Positions 36,699 to 48,814 of a DNA stretch of 64,000 nt are shown here, piece after piece. This DNA comes from Tubiluchus corallicola (Eukaryota; Priapulida; Priapulimorpha; Priapulimorphida; Tubiluchidae): positions 696,447-760,446 of the forward strand of contig JAQGDQ010000013.1 of NCBI GenBank assembly GCA_030141605.1, read 5' to 3'. Position numbers and translations under genes: made by a program. The notes below the pieces were generated by a model. The model saw only the letters and a program-made list of their open reading frames with translations. It was not told where the DNA came from and did not search any database. How positions within the stretch are numbered: position 1 is the first letter of the stretch; every line of letters starts with the position of its first letter.

Positions 36699-36764
36699 TG
36701 ACGTCATCACTGAAGCTTCGATCCACAGCAAACGGTGGCTTCGCGATCGTATAACCTTATAAAA
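36699..36764 (+). promoter_or_regulatory. Orphan promoter-like pair: CRE plus TATA-like box
   Basis: A perfect CRE TGACGTCA at 36699-36706 is followed 50 bp later by TTATAAAA at 36757-36764, a spacing usual for CREB-driven TATA promoters. No coding frame was recognised downstream, so the target, if any, may be non-coding. Confidence 0.3.
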
Positions 36765-38202
36765 CCACACGTAGGCGTACTAAGCTGTGCATAGTGTAAG
36801 GGGGAATTTAGGACTTTGGAAAGCGTGCGATGTTTCTTGTACGAAAGCGGAAATATCGAGTGTTAATACTGAGCCGTTTAGTCAGCAATTTGAAGTTACG
36901 CGCGTAGCTTTTTTAGTGTTTTCCTGCTGAACAATAACACGAGGAAGTAGTTTAGTGTAGATGATAATCATGCCTGTAATTACTGACTGAATGACAGTCA
37001 GCAAACAAGTGGGCAATAAGTAGCTTGAACCTGTTTCATAATTGTATATTAAAACAGCCACTGAACTCTTGGTAAATCAACAATATGGAAGCGAAGTTTT
37101 GAATGTTTTTCACAAGTCAAATACTCGTTCCATAACCTTTATTACAACCTGTTATGTAAATTTTGCTCTGTTCAGTGCAGTGTGATGATATTGAGGATAA
37201 GAGGGTCGTGAGAACGAAGAAAAGGTCAGAAAAATGAATTGTGGCAAACTGAAAGGGTTGTTGTGGAATGTACCACTTTATTACTTTCCAGGGTAGTAGT
37301 TTATAGGCGGCAGGGGAAGTTCTGAATGGTTTTTTTGTGTTTGCTGCCATATTTATGTCTCTTTTATTTTCTCTCTTTCGTTATTTTGGAAAAATACAAC
37401 TCTAATAACTCTGTTACCATTATCATGAATAAAAAAATCCCACAATTAAAAAACAGCAAGTAAAGAAAGAGGGCACGAGACAAGTACCATTGAATTTCTT
37501 CTTCAGGTGAACTGTTACCTGAAGCATTGAAGTGAAATTATTACCACAGCCATTGGACTAGCCATTTTAACTACGGCATTTTTTATTCGTTGTTAATATC
37601 ATCTGTGTAACCGCTTTTATGTCTATTCCACCAGGCTGTGTCTTTGCTGCTTTACTACTGTATACCCGTAAATGTCTGGAGTATTTATTACACTGTACAT
37701 ATGCTATGTTGCACCGTTATCACCTAGCGTATATGATTGGTACATGGATTAAAGGCAATTTTATCAATTTAATACTTACGTTCTATAATTTGCGTGTAAA
37801 ACGTGTTGCATATTCATTATCTGTCTCTAGGAGGATACACCCTAGTATCTCGCTGTCACAGAAATCTTGATCGTTGTATTAAAGGAAAACTAGACCCAAT
37901 TTTAAAGTTATTTCAGTTATTTTCAGTTTGATTTTTTTTATTATGCACTTATTATCACTGTGTATGAATTGTACTAACGCGTTATAAGCATATCAATTTA
38001 CTGTCATTGGTAACAATTAAATTTTTATTATAAGCAGTACTAACACTATAATACACTGTAACATAGCGCCTATAAAAAATGTTCATCACTAACCAAAGGG
38101 CAGCTGACTAGATGACCAATTGGTCTTTCGCTGCCCTTTCTTCACATTTTTGTTTCCAAATTAATTGTAATATAACTGTGCGTGTGTTATAAGATAAATA
38201 AA

Positions 38203-38257
38203 TATTATTATTATATTATTATTATTATTATTATTAGTAGTAGTAGTAGTATTATTA
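38203..38257 (+). repeat. (ATT)n/(AGT)n microsatellite directly beside family A copy 4
   Basis: ATT units change to AGT units and run directly into the left side of the family A element, whose terminal repeat is missing there. Confidence 0.9.
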
Positions 38258-38821
38258 AACTGTAGGTCAAAACAATCTACCCTTTAAAATATTGAAAGAA
38301 AACGCACTATTTTTTTGAATGCGTTACATGAAATAATTATTACCGCACAAACACAATTTCGCGTTCGTGTCACTAGTTCTTCGCTATTGCATGCATTTCG
38401 CCATTCGATCAGAAATGCATTGCACTAAAAACAAATGCTGCACCCTCATTTCAGAGGTACTCGTTTGTGACATACTGCACGCGTTCGACAGTTGATGTGT
38501 GAGCACTGCGGTAAATTTGAATTTTTATCTTAAAACTTGCTGAGTTTTAGTACAACGCACTGAATATTTTACAGTAGCACTGTGCTTCAATTTTCGCTTT
38601 CGCAAACACGTGCAACACACTCGTGAAATATTTTGCTGCCGAAAATTGTGTGCGTTTGTGATGTCATCAATAGTTGGGCTCGCCTGTCGTTAATTAACTT
38701 TTTGATATATTATTTAATTATCAGAAACACTTCCAGTATTAATTGTGTAAAATGTATACTTATTATCGGACTTGAAAATGGGGTAGTACATATGAAAAAT
38801 CATCCGGTCTCATTCCTTTAA
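38256..38821 (+). mobile_element. TTAA-flanked non-autonomous element, family A copy 4 (5' end lost)
   Basis: Begins inside the element at TAAACTGTAGGTCAAAACAA and ends CCGGTCTCATTCCTTTAA. The left terminal repeat has been replaced by the microsatellite. The body is colinear with the other copies. Confidence 0.85.
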
Positions 38822-40068
38822 CAAGGAAAACATTCATATGGTGCAAAACTTTTTCCATCTTATTCTTGCACGCATGTTTTTTTGTAAGTTGCTTAACCAG
38901 GAAAATGTATTTAACGTTTCATGCTATAGTACTACGAAACGGATAGTAAACATCACATGAACATCCTGGCAGACTTGACAGGGCACTAGAGAGAGGCAGC
39001 ATCGAGTCTCCTACGAAGAGACGAGAGCATGATTCATGAATGAGCCGGGCACGTGACTCTGGTCCAGAAATAACGTCCTTTGTGTATAAAGCTACAAGCG
39101 TGAGTCATATCAGAGGTTTATCGGCCACGCAAGAAGTCTTTGTTTGTTGGGATGAGCATGATTGGTTTGCCTTAGAAGTAATGATTTCCTGGGTCTGCCG
39201 TTAGATAATCTTGATATAACTGAGATACGTCTACTTTGTAGGGTAATGGGGTGATAGAGGCTGCTAAACTGCTTCCAGCGACTGCTCTCTTGAGCTCCGA
39301 AAATAAATAGAGCTCTTACAATAGCTATAAATTTTCCACAAATCATAACCGTGTCGTAATTTAATTAATGTAATTGCTTTCTTGGGATGAAGTATGTAGA
39401 CTTAATTTACTGCTGCCGGTATGACACACTCCCTACCAATCTCAAAATGGCATCTTCACGTGCCGCAGGGTGGCAGAAGAATCGTTTTAAGAATGCGATT
39501 TAAAACTACATTCAGTTTCTATTTATAATGTTTTGTTTTTCACAGTTTTTCTATTCACAAGTAACATAGCTAATTAACTCATTAAGTCACTAATTAAGCT
39601 CATTTACTACAAGAAGGCGCTGCCGAAGGTCTATGGTCTAATTTACGTAAATATAGGCGCATATATGTCAGACATTTATTTATCTGAAGGTTTGTAGCTA
39701 TAGTCGGGTCTATTTTTCCGGTTTTTTATGGAATTAAATGTTTCTTTTACTCTCAGAAGCCAGCACCCAAACTCCCCACATATATTTTCAAACCAAATTA
39801 AGAGAGTCGACCTTTTCGTTTGTTACTTTTTCGTAAAAAACTGCAAACTATTCTGTAATCCTGTCTGTTCCATCGTTGCTGTTCATGTTTTGTGCCAAAC
39901 GTTCCTTTCCACCTATTAGAATTAGAACTTCGCTTATTTTTCACCTGTTCGTACAAAATATTAGTACAATGCTATGTATGGGGGGGGGGCGTGCAAATGA
40001 ATGTAAGTTATCGTAATATGTACTACAGCGTTAACTATTATTATTAAAATGGATAGATTTGCAATAAA

Positions 40069-40071
<3 letters not shown>

Positions 40072-40102
<31 letters not shown>
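40072..40102 (+). repeat. (TA)n microsatellite
   Basis: Alternating TA run of about 30 bases. Confidence 0.95.
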
Positions 40103-40104
<2 letters not shown>

Positions 40105-40185
40105 GGCTAGTATTTTGCATACAGTAAACACGTTGCAAGATTTCTTAGTTTACGAAAATTTACGTACTTTAGTTATACCAAGCGG

Positions 40186-40890
40186 CTTTTTATGTTGTCT
40201 CTTCAGCTTCTCTATATTAGGCATCAAGGAGCTGACTTTATTCTTACTTACCAGTTGTTCCATGGCCTTGTTGATTATGACTACAGACGTTTTTTATGTT
40301 GTCTCTTCAGCCTCTCTATATTAGGCATGAAGGAGGTGACTTTATTCTTACTTACCAGTTGCTCCATGGCCTTGTTGATTATGACTACAGACGTCTTTTT
40401 ATGTTGTCTCTTCAGCCTCTCTACATTAGACGTCAACGACCTGACTTGATTCTTACCAGTTGTTCTTGGCCTTGTTGATTATGACTACAGACGTCTTTCT
40501 ATGTTGTCTAGTGATCCAAGGCTTGGTGGACATAAGTTCGACTCAATGTGCATTTGTACAGTTTTGCATGTGGAGTAATAAATGTAAGGAACTTTTTGCC
40601 ATTTGAAGTCGTAAATGCCCCTAACTTAACTGCTTTTCAAACTCGCCTGCTCAGCCAGCTGTACCAAAACTCGTAACGTTTTTTGTAATTTTGTACTTTC
40701 TGTTAATTATTATTGTCATAGTTCTGTAAAGTTTAGTACTGATGCTTACACTTACATTGTTATACTATATGAAATGCTGCACTGTGTTTACCCCTTTGTA
40801 CGAGAACTACTTTGGGTAATTTAAATTATTGTATTTTATTGTAATTTTTGGTTACCAGTCGAGCTACAATTATCCATAAATAAATAAAAA
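40186..40890 (+). mobile_element. LINE 3' end with an internal ~104-bp triplication
   Basis: Three tandem units start at ATGTTGTCTCTTCAGC (40192, 40296, 40401). Each reads as RT C-terminal sequence: LSLQPLYIRHEGGDFILTYQ then LLHGLVDYDYRRLF, the conserved R-x-x-D-x-I-x-x-Y-x-x-x-x-G motif of CR1/Jockey-type LINEs. After the third unit come SDPRLGGHKFDSM and, in another frame, INVRNFLPFEVVNAPNLTAF, which is the WN-x-LP and F-x-x-x-L region, and a 3' UTR-like stretch with several TAATAAA-like motifs. Units of 104-105 bp shift the frame, so the triplication itself broke the gene or came after its death. Confidence 0.75.
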
Positions 40891-40899
40891 TTACTGAAA

Positions 40900-43890
40900 T
40901 GACTTAAAATAAAAGCCTATTTGTTAATATCACGTACAACATCGGGGTGTACATCTTGTCATGCATTAAAAACACTATATTCATTACTCAGTTTTTTGTG
41001 ACGGGACTGGAGTCCTTTACTCCATACAAATAGCAGGCATTAATATTTGGACATGTGCCAGCAGAGTTGGACGTGTGCCAACACACGATTTGAACAGACT
41101 GTTATCAGTGTTCACAGAAACCGTAACATGCGGATAATTTGCCTAAACTGACCCAGCTTCTGTTAATAGTCCAGGCAGCTTGTACCCTGGGGTGCTTTAA
41201 AACTTAATGCAGGACACGCTGTACCACTAATTAAGTCTGTGAAAGATAAAGATGGGTTTACATATTCTGCACGCGTACGTATCGTTTGTGAGAGATTTAG
41301 CGATTAGCGTTAACGAGCGTGAGAAATTAGGTACAGTAACGCAAAACGTGTTTAGCAAGTGCAAACTAAACATGTATTGTCGTACGAGAATGCAACTTAT
41401 GCGTGCATGAGAGTTTATTAGGTACTTAAAATAGTAGTAGATTTTTGCAATGCATGTACCTATTTGCAGTATGGTGCATAAGTGTAAAAACATTGCAATA
41501 CCAGAAGAGGAAGCTGTCTGTTTGTGTATTAATCTAACAGGATTAGTTTTCATTTCCTAGCCCCACCCGAGAAGAGAAACACTCACAGAAAATCAAATTA
41601 CCAAGTAAGCATTCCCCACACTTGATAACTAGCAGTAGACCGCTTAGTATCACTGCATCAAGAAAGTCAACGTTTTTATGAGTAGCATGCATAGTTACGT
41701 ATCCTCTGAAATGTTTTACTCAAAAGAGCATGACAAAAACCAGTTACAGGCTGTTGTCGTCTATCCCCATGTTCCAAGTTGGCAGATTAATGCAGCAAAT
41801 CTCTGAACATTCGAAAGTATCTCTGCTTAAGACTACACAACAACAACGTTATTGTAGGCAGACTGTATAGTCATCACGCTCTGAGCTTACTCATTCTTCT
41901 AACCTAGCATTATTAGTTGTGTTTCCGCGTTTGTGACCAACCTAGTAAAACTTATGACAATAGATATTTACGTTTCTCTTACTAGCGAGGTCGTTAGCCT
42001 CAGCCTAACCCATTTTCGATCCCTCGAAACAAAAGTTACAGCGCTGCAGTATAATGCTGCTAGAACTAGTCACAGTCTGTTGGCGTTTATTCATATATTA
42101 TGGAATCAGGTCATTCTATGTGAAACACTTTCATAGATTGTGATTTAAATGTAAGCAAGTTCTAGCTATTGACAAAATAAACTACAGTAGTAACCTGGTT
42201 GTGCTTCTTATAGTTACACAATTACAATAACCCCCTCCTGAAATCTATAGGTGTTATTACACATACAAGACTTATGACTATATGAGCAAACTACAATAGC
42301 TGCCTTTTTATAATGTGCAAACACTAACAGGCTTTAACATGTACAGTCCGGGCGGTTAACTTTGTGGATAGAACCAGTTTTGTGATTTGGATTTATTTGC
42401 TTTCAGGGCAGAGAACCGACCGACAGAACTGGTTCCTCATCATTCTTGGTTAGTAAAAGTCAACGGGAGGGCTGCTGGGAGCATGACCTGATCGTGACCG
42501 CTCCAATCTCACAATCTAAAGGCGGGTGGATGATGATTCAACGCATTTTCAGCTGTAAAGTCACTTTTAGTCAATGTTTCTTTAAACTTTATTTTAGACA
42601 TGCTTCATTTTTGCAAGGCGTTCCGACCAACAGGTGAAATTACAAAATTGAAATTGGCTAGTCGTGACGCATACTCTTGGTGTATAGGCGTCTTATTTTA
42701 AAGGAAAGGAAAGTCACTTAGCACGCTGGGTTTATCTTACTGTTATCACTTAAACTTAGAAAAATATAACAAAGAAGTTTGCAAGAAATTGTCTATGTAG
42801 CAAAAAGTTAATTTATACTACCGTTGTACAGAACTTTTGAAGCGCGGTTGGTTGCCGCGATACGCTTGAGGATTATGACGTAACTGTTGGACTTCGTGAC
42901 TTTTCGTAAGCGGGTCGTGGCTTTCCGGAAATGCGCATTGCTTAAACTAATTCAAACTTATGCAGCTTATCCAATGTTCATGCGAAAAATATCACGAAAT
43001 TGCCTATCTATTTTTTTTAACTTATACTTTTGACGGAAATTGACCCTGCGCTGCTTTTGTTCGCTCATTGGTGGAACAATGGACATTCTTAATGGGACAA
43101 TTTTATTAATTACATGGCACTTGTCACACGTTTATTACTAAATCCTTATAACATTTTTCGCCAGCATTAAAATTACCCTAACGTCAAAGGCTTGCCATTT
43201 GCATTAGTGTTTCGGAACAGCCAACTTAGAAAAATATAGTTTTCTAATGTTCGCAAAATAAATTATAAGTTTTGAGATTTCAGCTATTTTAGTTAAATGT
43301 TTCATTCCACCATTTAATAACGAAAATTCAGGTTATTTATTCTCAATGGAGATTTATTGAGATTAATAATGATTACTTCTTTTATAATTGCTGTAAATGT
43401 TATCGATTTTGTTAAGGAAAATTTAATATCTATATAAAAACGTAAAAGAAAACATAGGTAAGTCCTGTTTGTTGTTACATATTTTCAAAGTGTAATTTTC
43501 AACACAATGTCTACTCCTGTTATATTGTTGTTCTTTTTTATAATTGTTGGGTTATTGGCATGTCTAAATATGTACATAAATTCTCTTTGAACTATTTTAT
43601 CTCGCTGCTTATCTATTAATCATGTAAATAAGGTCCTTTGTGGGGATTTCACCGCCTGTGATCTGGGACATGTTGCTCGACATAGTCACCAACACGAAAC
43701 GTCTTATTCTTAAGCACGCTAGCCAAGGTGAAAGGGTTAAAAGTTAACATTTTAACCACGCTGATAACTGGCACGAAGTTTTCAATCCGTCTATTCACTA
43801 CAATGCCTACAGGTCTGTTCAGACACTGCATTAATTCCTCGTAAAAAACCGCGTTATTTATTGCCTACAAATGTATTTCTCAAGCACTAG
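40900..43890. other. Gene-free interval
   Basis: About 3 kb. The only item of note is a good splice-acceptor-like sequence (TTTATTTGCTTTCAG) at 42392-42406 followed by a 28-codon frame to 42491; see findings. No recognised gene. Confidence 0.4.
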
Positions 43891-43899
43891 AAAGTGAAA

Positions 43900-44825
43900 A
43901 AAGCTTCACAGCATTACTGTAGTATGCTGTAAGCTTACAGTTGTTACTGTAGTATGCTGAGCATTATTTATTGCATACGAATTTATTTCTCAAAAACCAG
44001 AAAGTGAAAAAGCTTGATAGCATTACTGTAGTATGCTGTAAGCTTACTGTAGTATGCTGAAAGCTTACTGTAGTATGCTAAACGCTTACTATGGTTACTG
44101 CAGTATGCTGTAAGGTTAGTGTGGTTACTGTAGTTTGCTGTAACCTTACTGTAGTATGCTGAAAGCTTAGTGTGCTTACTTTAGTATGCTGTAAGGTTAC
44201 TGTGGTTACTTTAGTATGCTGTAAGCTTAGTGTGGTTACTGTAGTATGCTGTATGGTTACTGTAGTATCTATACTGTGCTGTAAGCTTACTATAGTTACT
44301 GTAGTATGCTGAAACCTTACTGTAGTATGCTGAACGTTTACCGTGGTTACTGTAGTATGCTGTAGGCTTACTATAGTTACTGTAGTATGCTGTAAGCTTA
44401 CTATAGTTACTGTAGTATGCTGTAAGCTTACTGTAGTTACTGTAGTATGCTGAAAGCTTACTGTAGTATGCTAAACGCTTACTATGGTTACTGCTGTATG
44501 CTGTAAGCTTAGTGTGGTTACTGTAGTATGCTGTAAGCTTGTTGTGGTATGCTGAAAGCTTACTGTGGTTACTGTAGTATGCTGTAAGCTTACTGTAGTA
44601 TGCTGAAAGCTTACTGTGGTTGCTGTGGTATGCTGCAAACTTACTATAGTTACTGTAGTATGCTGAAAGCTTAGTGTGGTTACTGTAGTATGCTGTAAGC
44701 TTACTATATAGTTACTGTAGTATGCTGAAAGCTTAGTGTGGTTACTGTAGTATGCTGAAAGCTTAGTGTGGTTACTGTAGTATGCTGAAAGCTTACTGTG
44801 GTTACTTTAGTATGTTGTAAGCTTC
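43900..44825 (+). repeat. Long minisatellite of TACTGTAGTATGCTG-type units
   Basis: About 30 repeats of two interleaved unit types: a ~20-bp unit (GCTTACTGTAGTATGCTGAA) and a ~30-bp unit with an extra TGTGGTTAC segment. Many junctions form the perfect palindrome GTAAGCTTAC. Two larger units of about 110 bp (TTTATTGCxTACxAATxTAT and so on, at 43857 and 43965) precede the array, so the array seems to have grown from one end of a longer duplicated segment. Confidence 0.95.
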
Positions 44826-45294
44826 TACTGCCGTTCCCGAATAGCGGTCTCTAAGGGTTTATTCCCTAATCTGCAATGCAGGTGCGACGTTAACTAATAA
44901 TACAACAGTAATATTTGGCGTTTTGCCAAACGTTATACGTGCTTCACAATGAAAGCACCTATATTTTTATTCATTGCACCAAGCATATAGAGCAATAGTA
45001 CTAGAATAGCATACAATATCAGAACTGTTTGGCATTTTGCCAAATTATGCAGGTGTATTAGTAACACAATGACAGTTGCCAACAAAAAGCACAGGTAACA
45101 AGCGACTTTGCTGTGAAAAGTCAGGCGTGGGAATATTCGGCTGTAATCTTTTATTTAATTTGCGCTCGGCAAATTTAGTAAACAGATTGTAAACATCTAT
45201 TTTATTAAAATGTACGAAATTGTTGAAGATCTGTTTCTCGAAACGATGCCAGCTGTTCAGTGGTGGTGAGCATGGAGAAAACTGAACCGACCAT

Positions 45295-45354
45295 CTAGGA
45301 CTTTAACCAGGCGACTTGTGCTGTAGGACTTTAACCAGGCGACTTGTACTTGCA
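45295..45354 (+). repeat. Short tandem duplication (28 bp x 2)
   Basis: AGGACTTTAACCAGGCGACT followed by TGTxCT occurs twice in direct succession. Confidence 0.85.
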
Positions 45355-46324
45355 AAGCCAGTGCTATCACAGCTTCCAAGTGAGTTACCGTGGATTCTTG
45401 GAAGTTCGAAGAAATTATTCTTCAATGAATCCTCGATGGTTTAGTTGGCATGTGGGTTGAAGACTTGAGGAGTTATAGTTCTCTATAATGTAATGCTTAT
45501 TTATATATCGCACTACGTCATTTAAAATCTCAGTAAGCTGACAATAAAATACATTTAAAATTCATAAGAAACAAAATTTAAAATACATTAAAAGTAATTC
45601 ATTATAAAAAGTACAATGTTGTTTAAAACAATCTAATAAGTAAGTAATTCCAGAGATGTGGAGCACAAACAGATCAAGCTTTTTCACCATAGAATTCTGT
45701 ATTATGGATTGGCTGATGTAAATTAATTTGTTCATTAGCATTAGAACGAAGTGTTCGGGACATGTTACGGCGTATTGAAATATCACTAAGATATGCAGTT
45801 GCCATTTGCCAAACCATGTAGTATTTTGTAGGTGATACAAAGAATTTTAAATTGAATTCAGAACTTTAGCGTTAACAAATGGGAGCGTTAACTCAATTAC
45901 AATGGGAGCAATATGATCATATTTTCTAGTTTTCGTAATAAACGGACTGGGTATCACTCACCTCAAGACTCATTAATTAAGAAACTGGCGTCGTACTGTC
46001 TTTCGGGACACCTACACGTAACTTGATTTGCAATTTAAGTGGGTCCATTTTGCCTCTTCGTAATTAAGTTCTTTCCAAACCAAGCAGCAAAATGTTTACT
46101 ATGATTGTAGTATAAGTACAGTACCTATTTGCAACCGCATTATTGCCCTGTTTTCATTTTTTTAAAGTCATAGATAATGGAACAGCTGTTTCTATACAGT
46201 TAACTTGTAACTAGTACACGCTACATTCCTCCACTCTAGAGCTACATTCCAGTTCCAAAGTCCATCGTATTATTTGCGTGTTATAGTGGCTGGCGTAGTA
46301 AATAAGAGAAGCATACTAAAAGGG

Positions 46325-46430
46325 GGTCCCACGGTGCAGCCGAGCGGAGCGGTCAGCTCTACGCCCTACTTCTCATTCCGGCCGGGGATGTCCCGTCTTG
46401 TTCTTGAACCTCCATTCATACGTCTATAAT
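46325..46430 (+). mobile_element. tRNA-like GC-richer island, possible SINE head
   Basis: GCAGCCGAGCGGAGCGGTCA with a following CTACGCC stem and ATTCCGGCCGGGG resembles the A-box and T-arm side of a class II tRNA (Ser/Leu-like). It is clearly more GC-rich than its surroundings. The B box is degraded. Confidence 0.4.
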
Positions 46431-47745
46431 GCAGCATATATCGAACTCATAGTAAATTTTTTCCGAACGAACGTCTCTGGTCTGCGTACAGCATTGAATT
46501 GATGACCCACTTACCTAATTTCAGCCGCTGTTTGCATTGCGATGCTTAGAGAAGCGTTGAGCCAAGCAGCCGAAGCAGCAATATGATGAAGAATGAGTGT
46601 GTAGCCGTGGTGATAGAGTTAAAAGCACCAATTCCTAGAATTTAATACCCTAATCAGAAAAATCATAGGAAAAAGACATAGCCCTAAACCCCAACCATGT
46701 GACCATTATGACGTTTTCCCGTGACTTTATTACCCGGGCACTACCAGAGGTCGCCAAGTTGTCAATGGATGAGGAATTTGTGATACTAAGAGAACGCTAC
46801 TACATCCAAATTGCTTATTGAAAAAACATCAATTTTTAGCAAATGTTCAATCAAAATGTATTAGATTTCCCAGTTAACTAATAACTTGAATTCTCATCTA
46901 CAGAATGAAACAGAAATTAAGTGTTAAGAATTCTTTTAAAACCATTGCGATTTTTTGAAATTTTTGAATCAGAAAGAAAATATGTTATTATGATTAAGTA
47001 ACAGACTGCAATACATTTAGTATCTAGTTTACACAACTAAAACATGCAAATACCATCGTGTTTTAATTATCAGAACAAATCACTGGTGAACTTTACACAA
47101 TCAACTTGATATGAAACAAATTTACATGTAACTACGCGACTGATAAATAAACACAATAAAAACTTGAATAACTTGTTCACCAATAAGAGGCAAAAAAATT
47201 GAATAATTTTCTATTTGATATTTTGAAATTACTATGTTTATAAGTCTATCACAGACGTGCAATATTTTTACAGGAGAAATGAGTCAGTTTCTTCATAAAC
47301 AGTCTTTCTATAAACTGCAATGCCAGCATTTTGGTTTTGCTGTATCCACAGCACCGCCAAGGTTACTGAATTGAATTTCAAGTAGGTTTAGCTCTAGGTT
47401 TCTACTGTCCTCAATCTGCATTCAAGGTTAATCGTGCAAACGCTTCTCCGTATCTGCAGTTTTCATGAAAGAGGTTCTCTGAAAGCGTAAACTTGGCGCA
47501 AATTGAACCAACAAGTTCATGGACAGCACCACAGCTGCCTCTTAGAGGACATTACCCTTATTGGAGCTATCAAGGATTGTTTTGCAAGCAGTAAACCAAC
47601 CATAGCTGTGTCTTCTCAGTTTTAGCAAGCTGCCAAGTACAACTGCTAGTGCTAGGCTTGAGTAATATAAAAAAAAACAAAGTGCAACTGTAGTAAAGCC
47701 AACGCATTGTTATATGAGGTTGAGACAAACTGAATAGTCGAGCTG

Positions 47746-48341
47746 TTAAAGCAAAACCATATCCAATCTTAAACTGTAGGTCAAAGCAATTTACTCTATT
47801 TTTTTTCAAAAATGACTTATGTGAAAGAATTATTACCACACAAACAATTTCACGTTCAAGCCACTGGTTCTTCGCTCTTGCATTTTTCAATTCGCTTGTT
47901 AGATGGACACTATCGCCTGCATTTCGGAAATGCATTGTACCAAAAAACAGGTGCTGTACTTCTCAGTTCAGATGTGTTAGTTTTTGACGCACACGTTTGA
48001 CAGTTTATGCGTGAGCACAGCGGTAAATTTAAAATTTTAATTTTTATCTTAAAAAACTTGCCTAGTTTTAGTACAACACTCAGAATATCTTACAGTAGTG
48101 CTGTACTTCAATTTTCACTTTCGCAAACACGTGCAACACGCTCATGGAATGTTTTTGCTGTTGAAAATTGTGTTAGTTTTCTGATGTCATCAATAGTTGG
48201 GTTTGCCCGCTGTTAATTACGTTTTTAATCTATTATTTAATTATCAGAAGTCCTTTTGTAGTATTAATTGTGTTAAGATGAATACCATTTATCAGACTTG
48301 AAAATGGGGTAGTATATGAAAATCATCCTGTCTTTCCTTAA
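47746..48341 (+). mobile_element. TTAA-flanked non-autonomous element, family A copy 5
   Basis: Both ends are TTAA: left TTAAAGCAAAACCATATCC, right CATCCTGTCTTTCCTTAA. At 596 bp this is the cleanest copy. The body matches the other copies, including GTAGGTCAAAGCAATTTACT and GATGTCATCAATAGTTGGG. Confidence 0.9.
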
Positions 48342-48499
48342 CAACCGAAGTTGGACAATGCTAAGCTTCCTCAGTGAAAAGATGGATACCATACTTTAAT
48401 GCTGAACCACTTGTAATGCTTGTCAAATGTTTTTCAAGTAAAACCGTAAGTCGAATATGTGAAGGAAAATACTACTATCCCGACTATTTACAAAAAATG

Positions 48500-48505
48500 T
48501 TTATT
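48500..48505 (-). terminator. Possible PTPA polyadenylation signal
   Basis: AATAAA on the minus strand lies about 310 bp after the PTPA stop codon. Other AT-rich variants are nearby, so the choice is uncertain. Confidence 0.3.
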
Positions 48506-48814
48506 TCTAGTGAGTTACTTGAATACATTCCTGTATAAAATATTGTGACTTGAATATATAGTACTTATCGGAACATAATAGATGATGACTAGACACTGGC
48601 TAATAGGAAGTATGTAATGTGATTTCCAATAACTAATAACCAGAATAATAAACCATGACAGCTGATCAATAACCATGGATCATCGTACTTACTTACTGAA
48701 ACTTTAAAATCTGTATTTATAATTGTCCTACACATTTGTGAAACACATTCAACAATAACTAGATGTGAAAACCATGCACTTTTCAGTGTACTCGCACATA
48801 GCTGTAACAAAATG

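Noticed and set aside
43900-44825. CRISPR array
   Set aside because: Units are contiguous and lack unique spacers; the window is eukaryotic, so this is a minisatellite.
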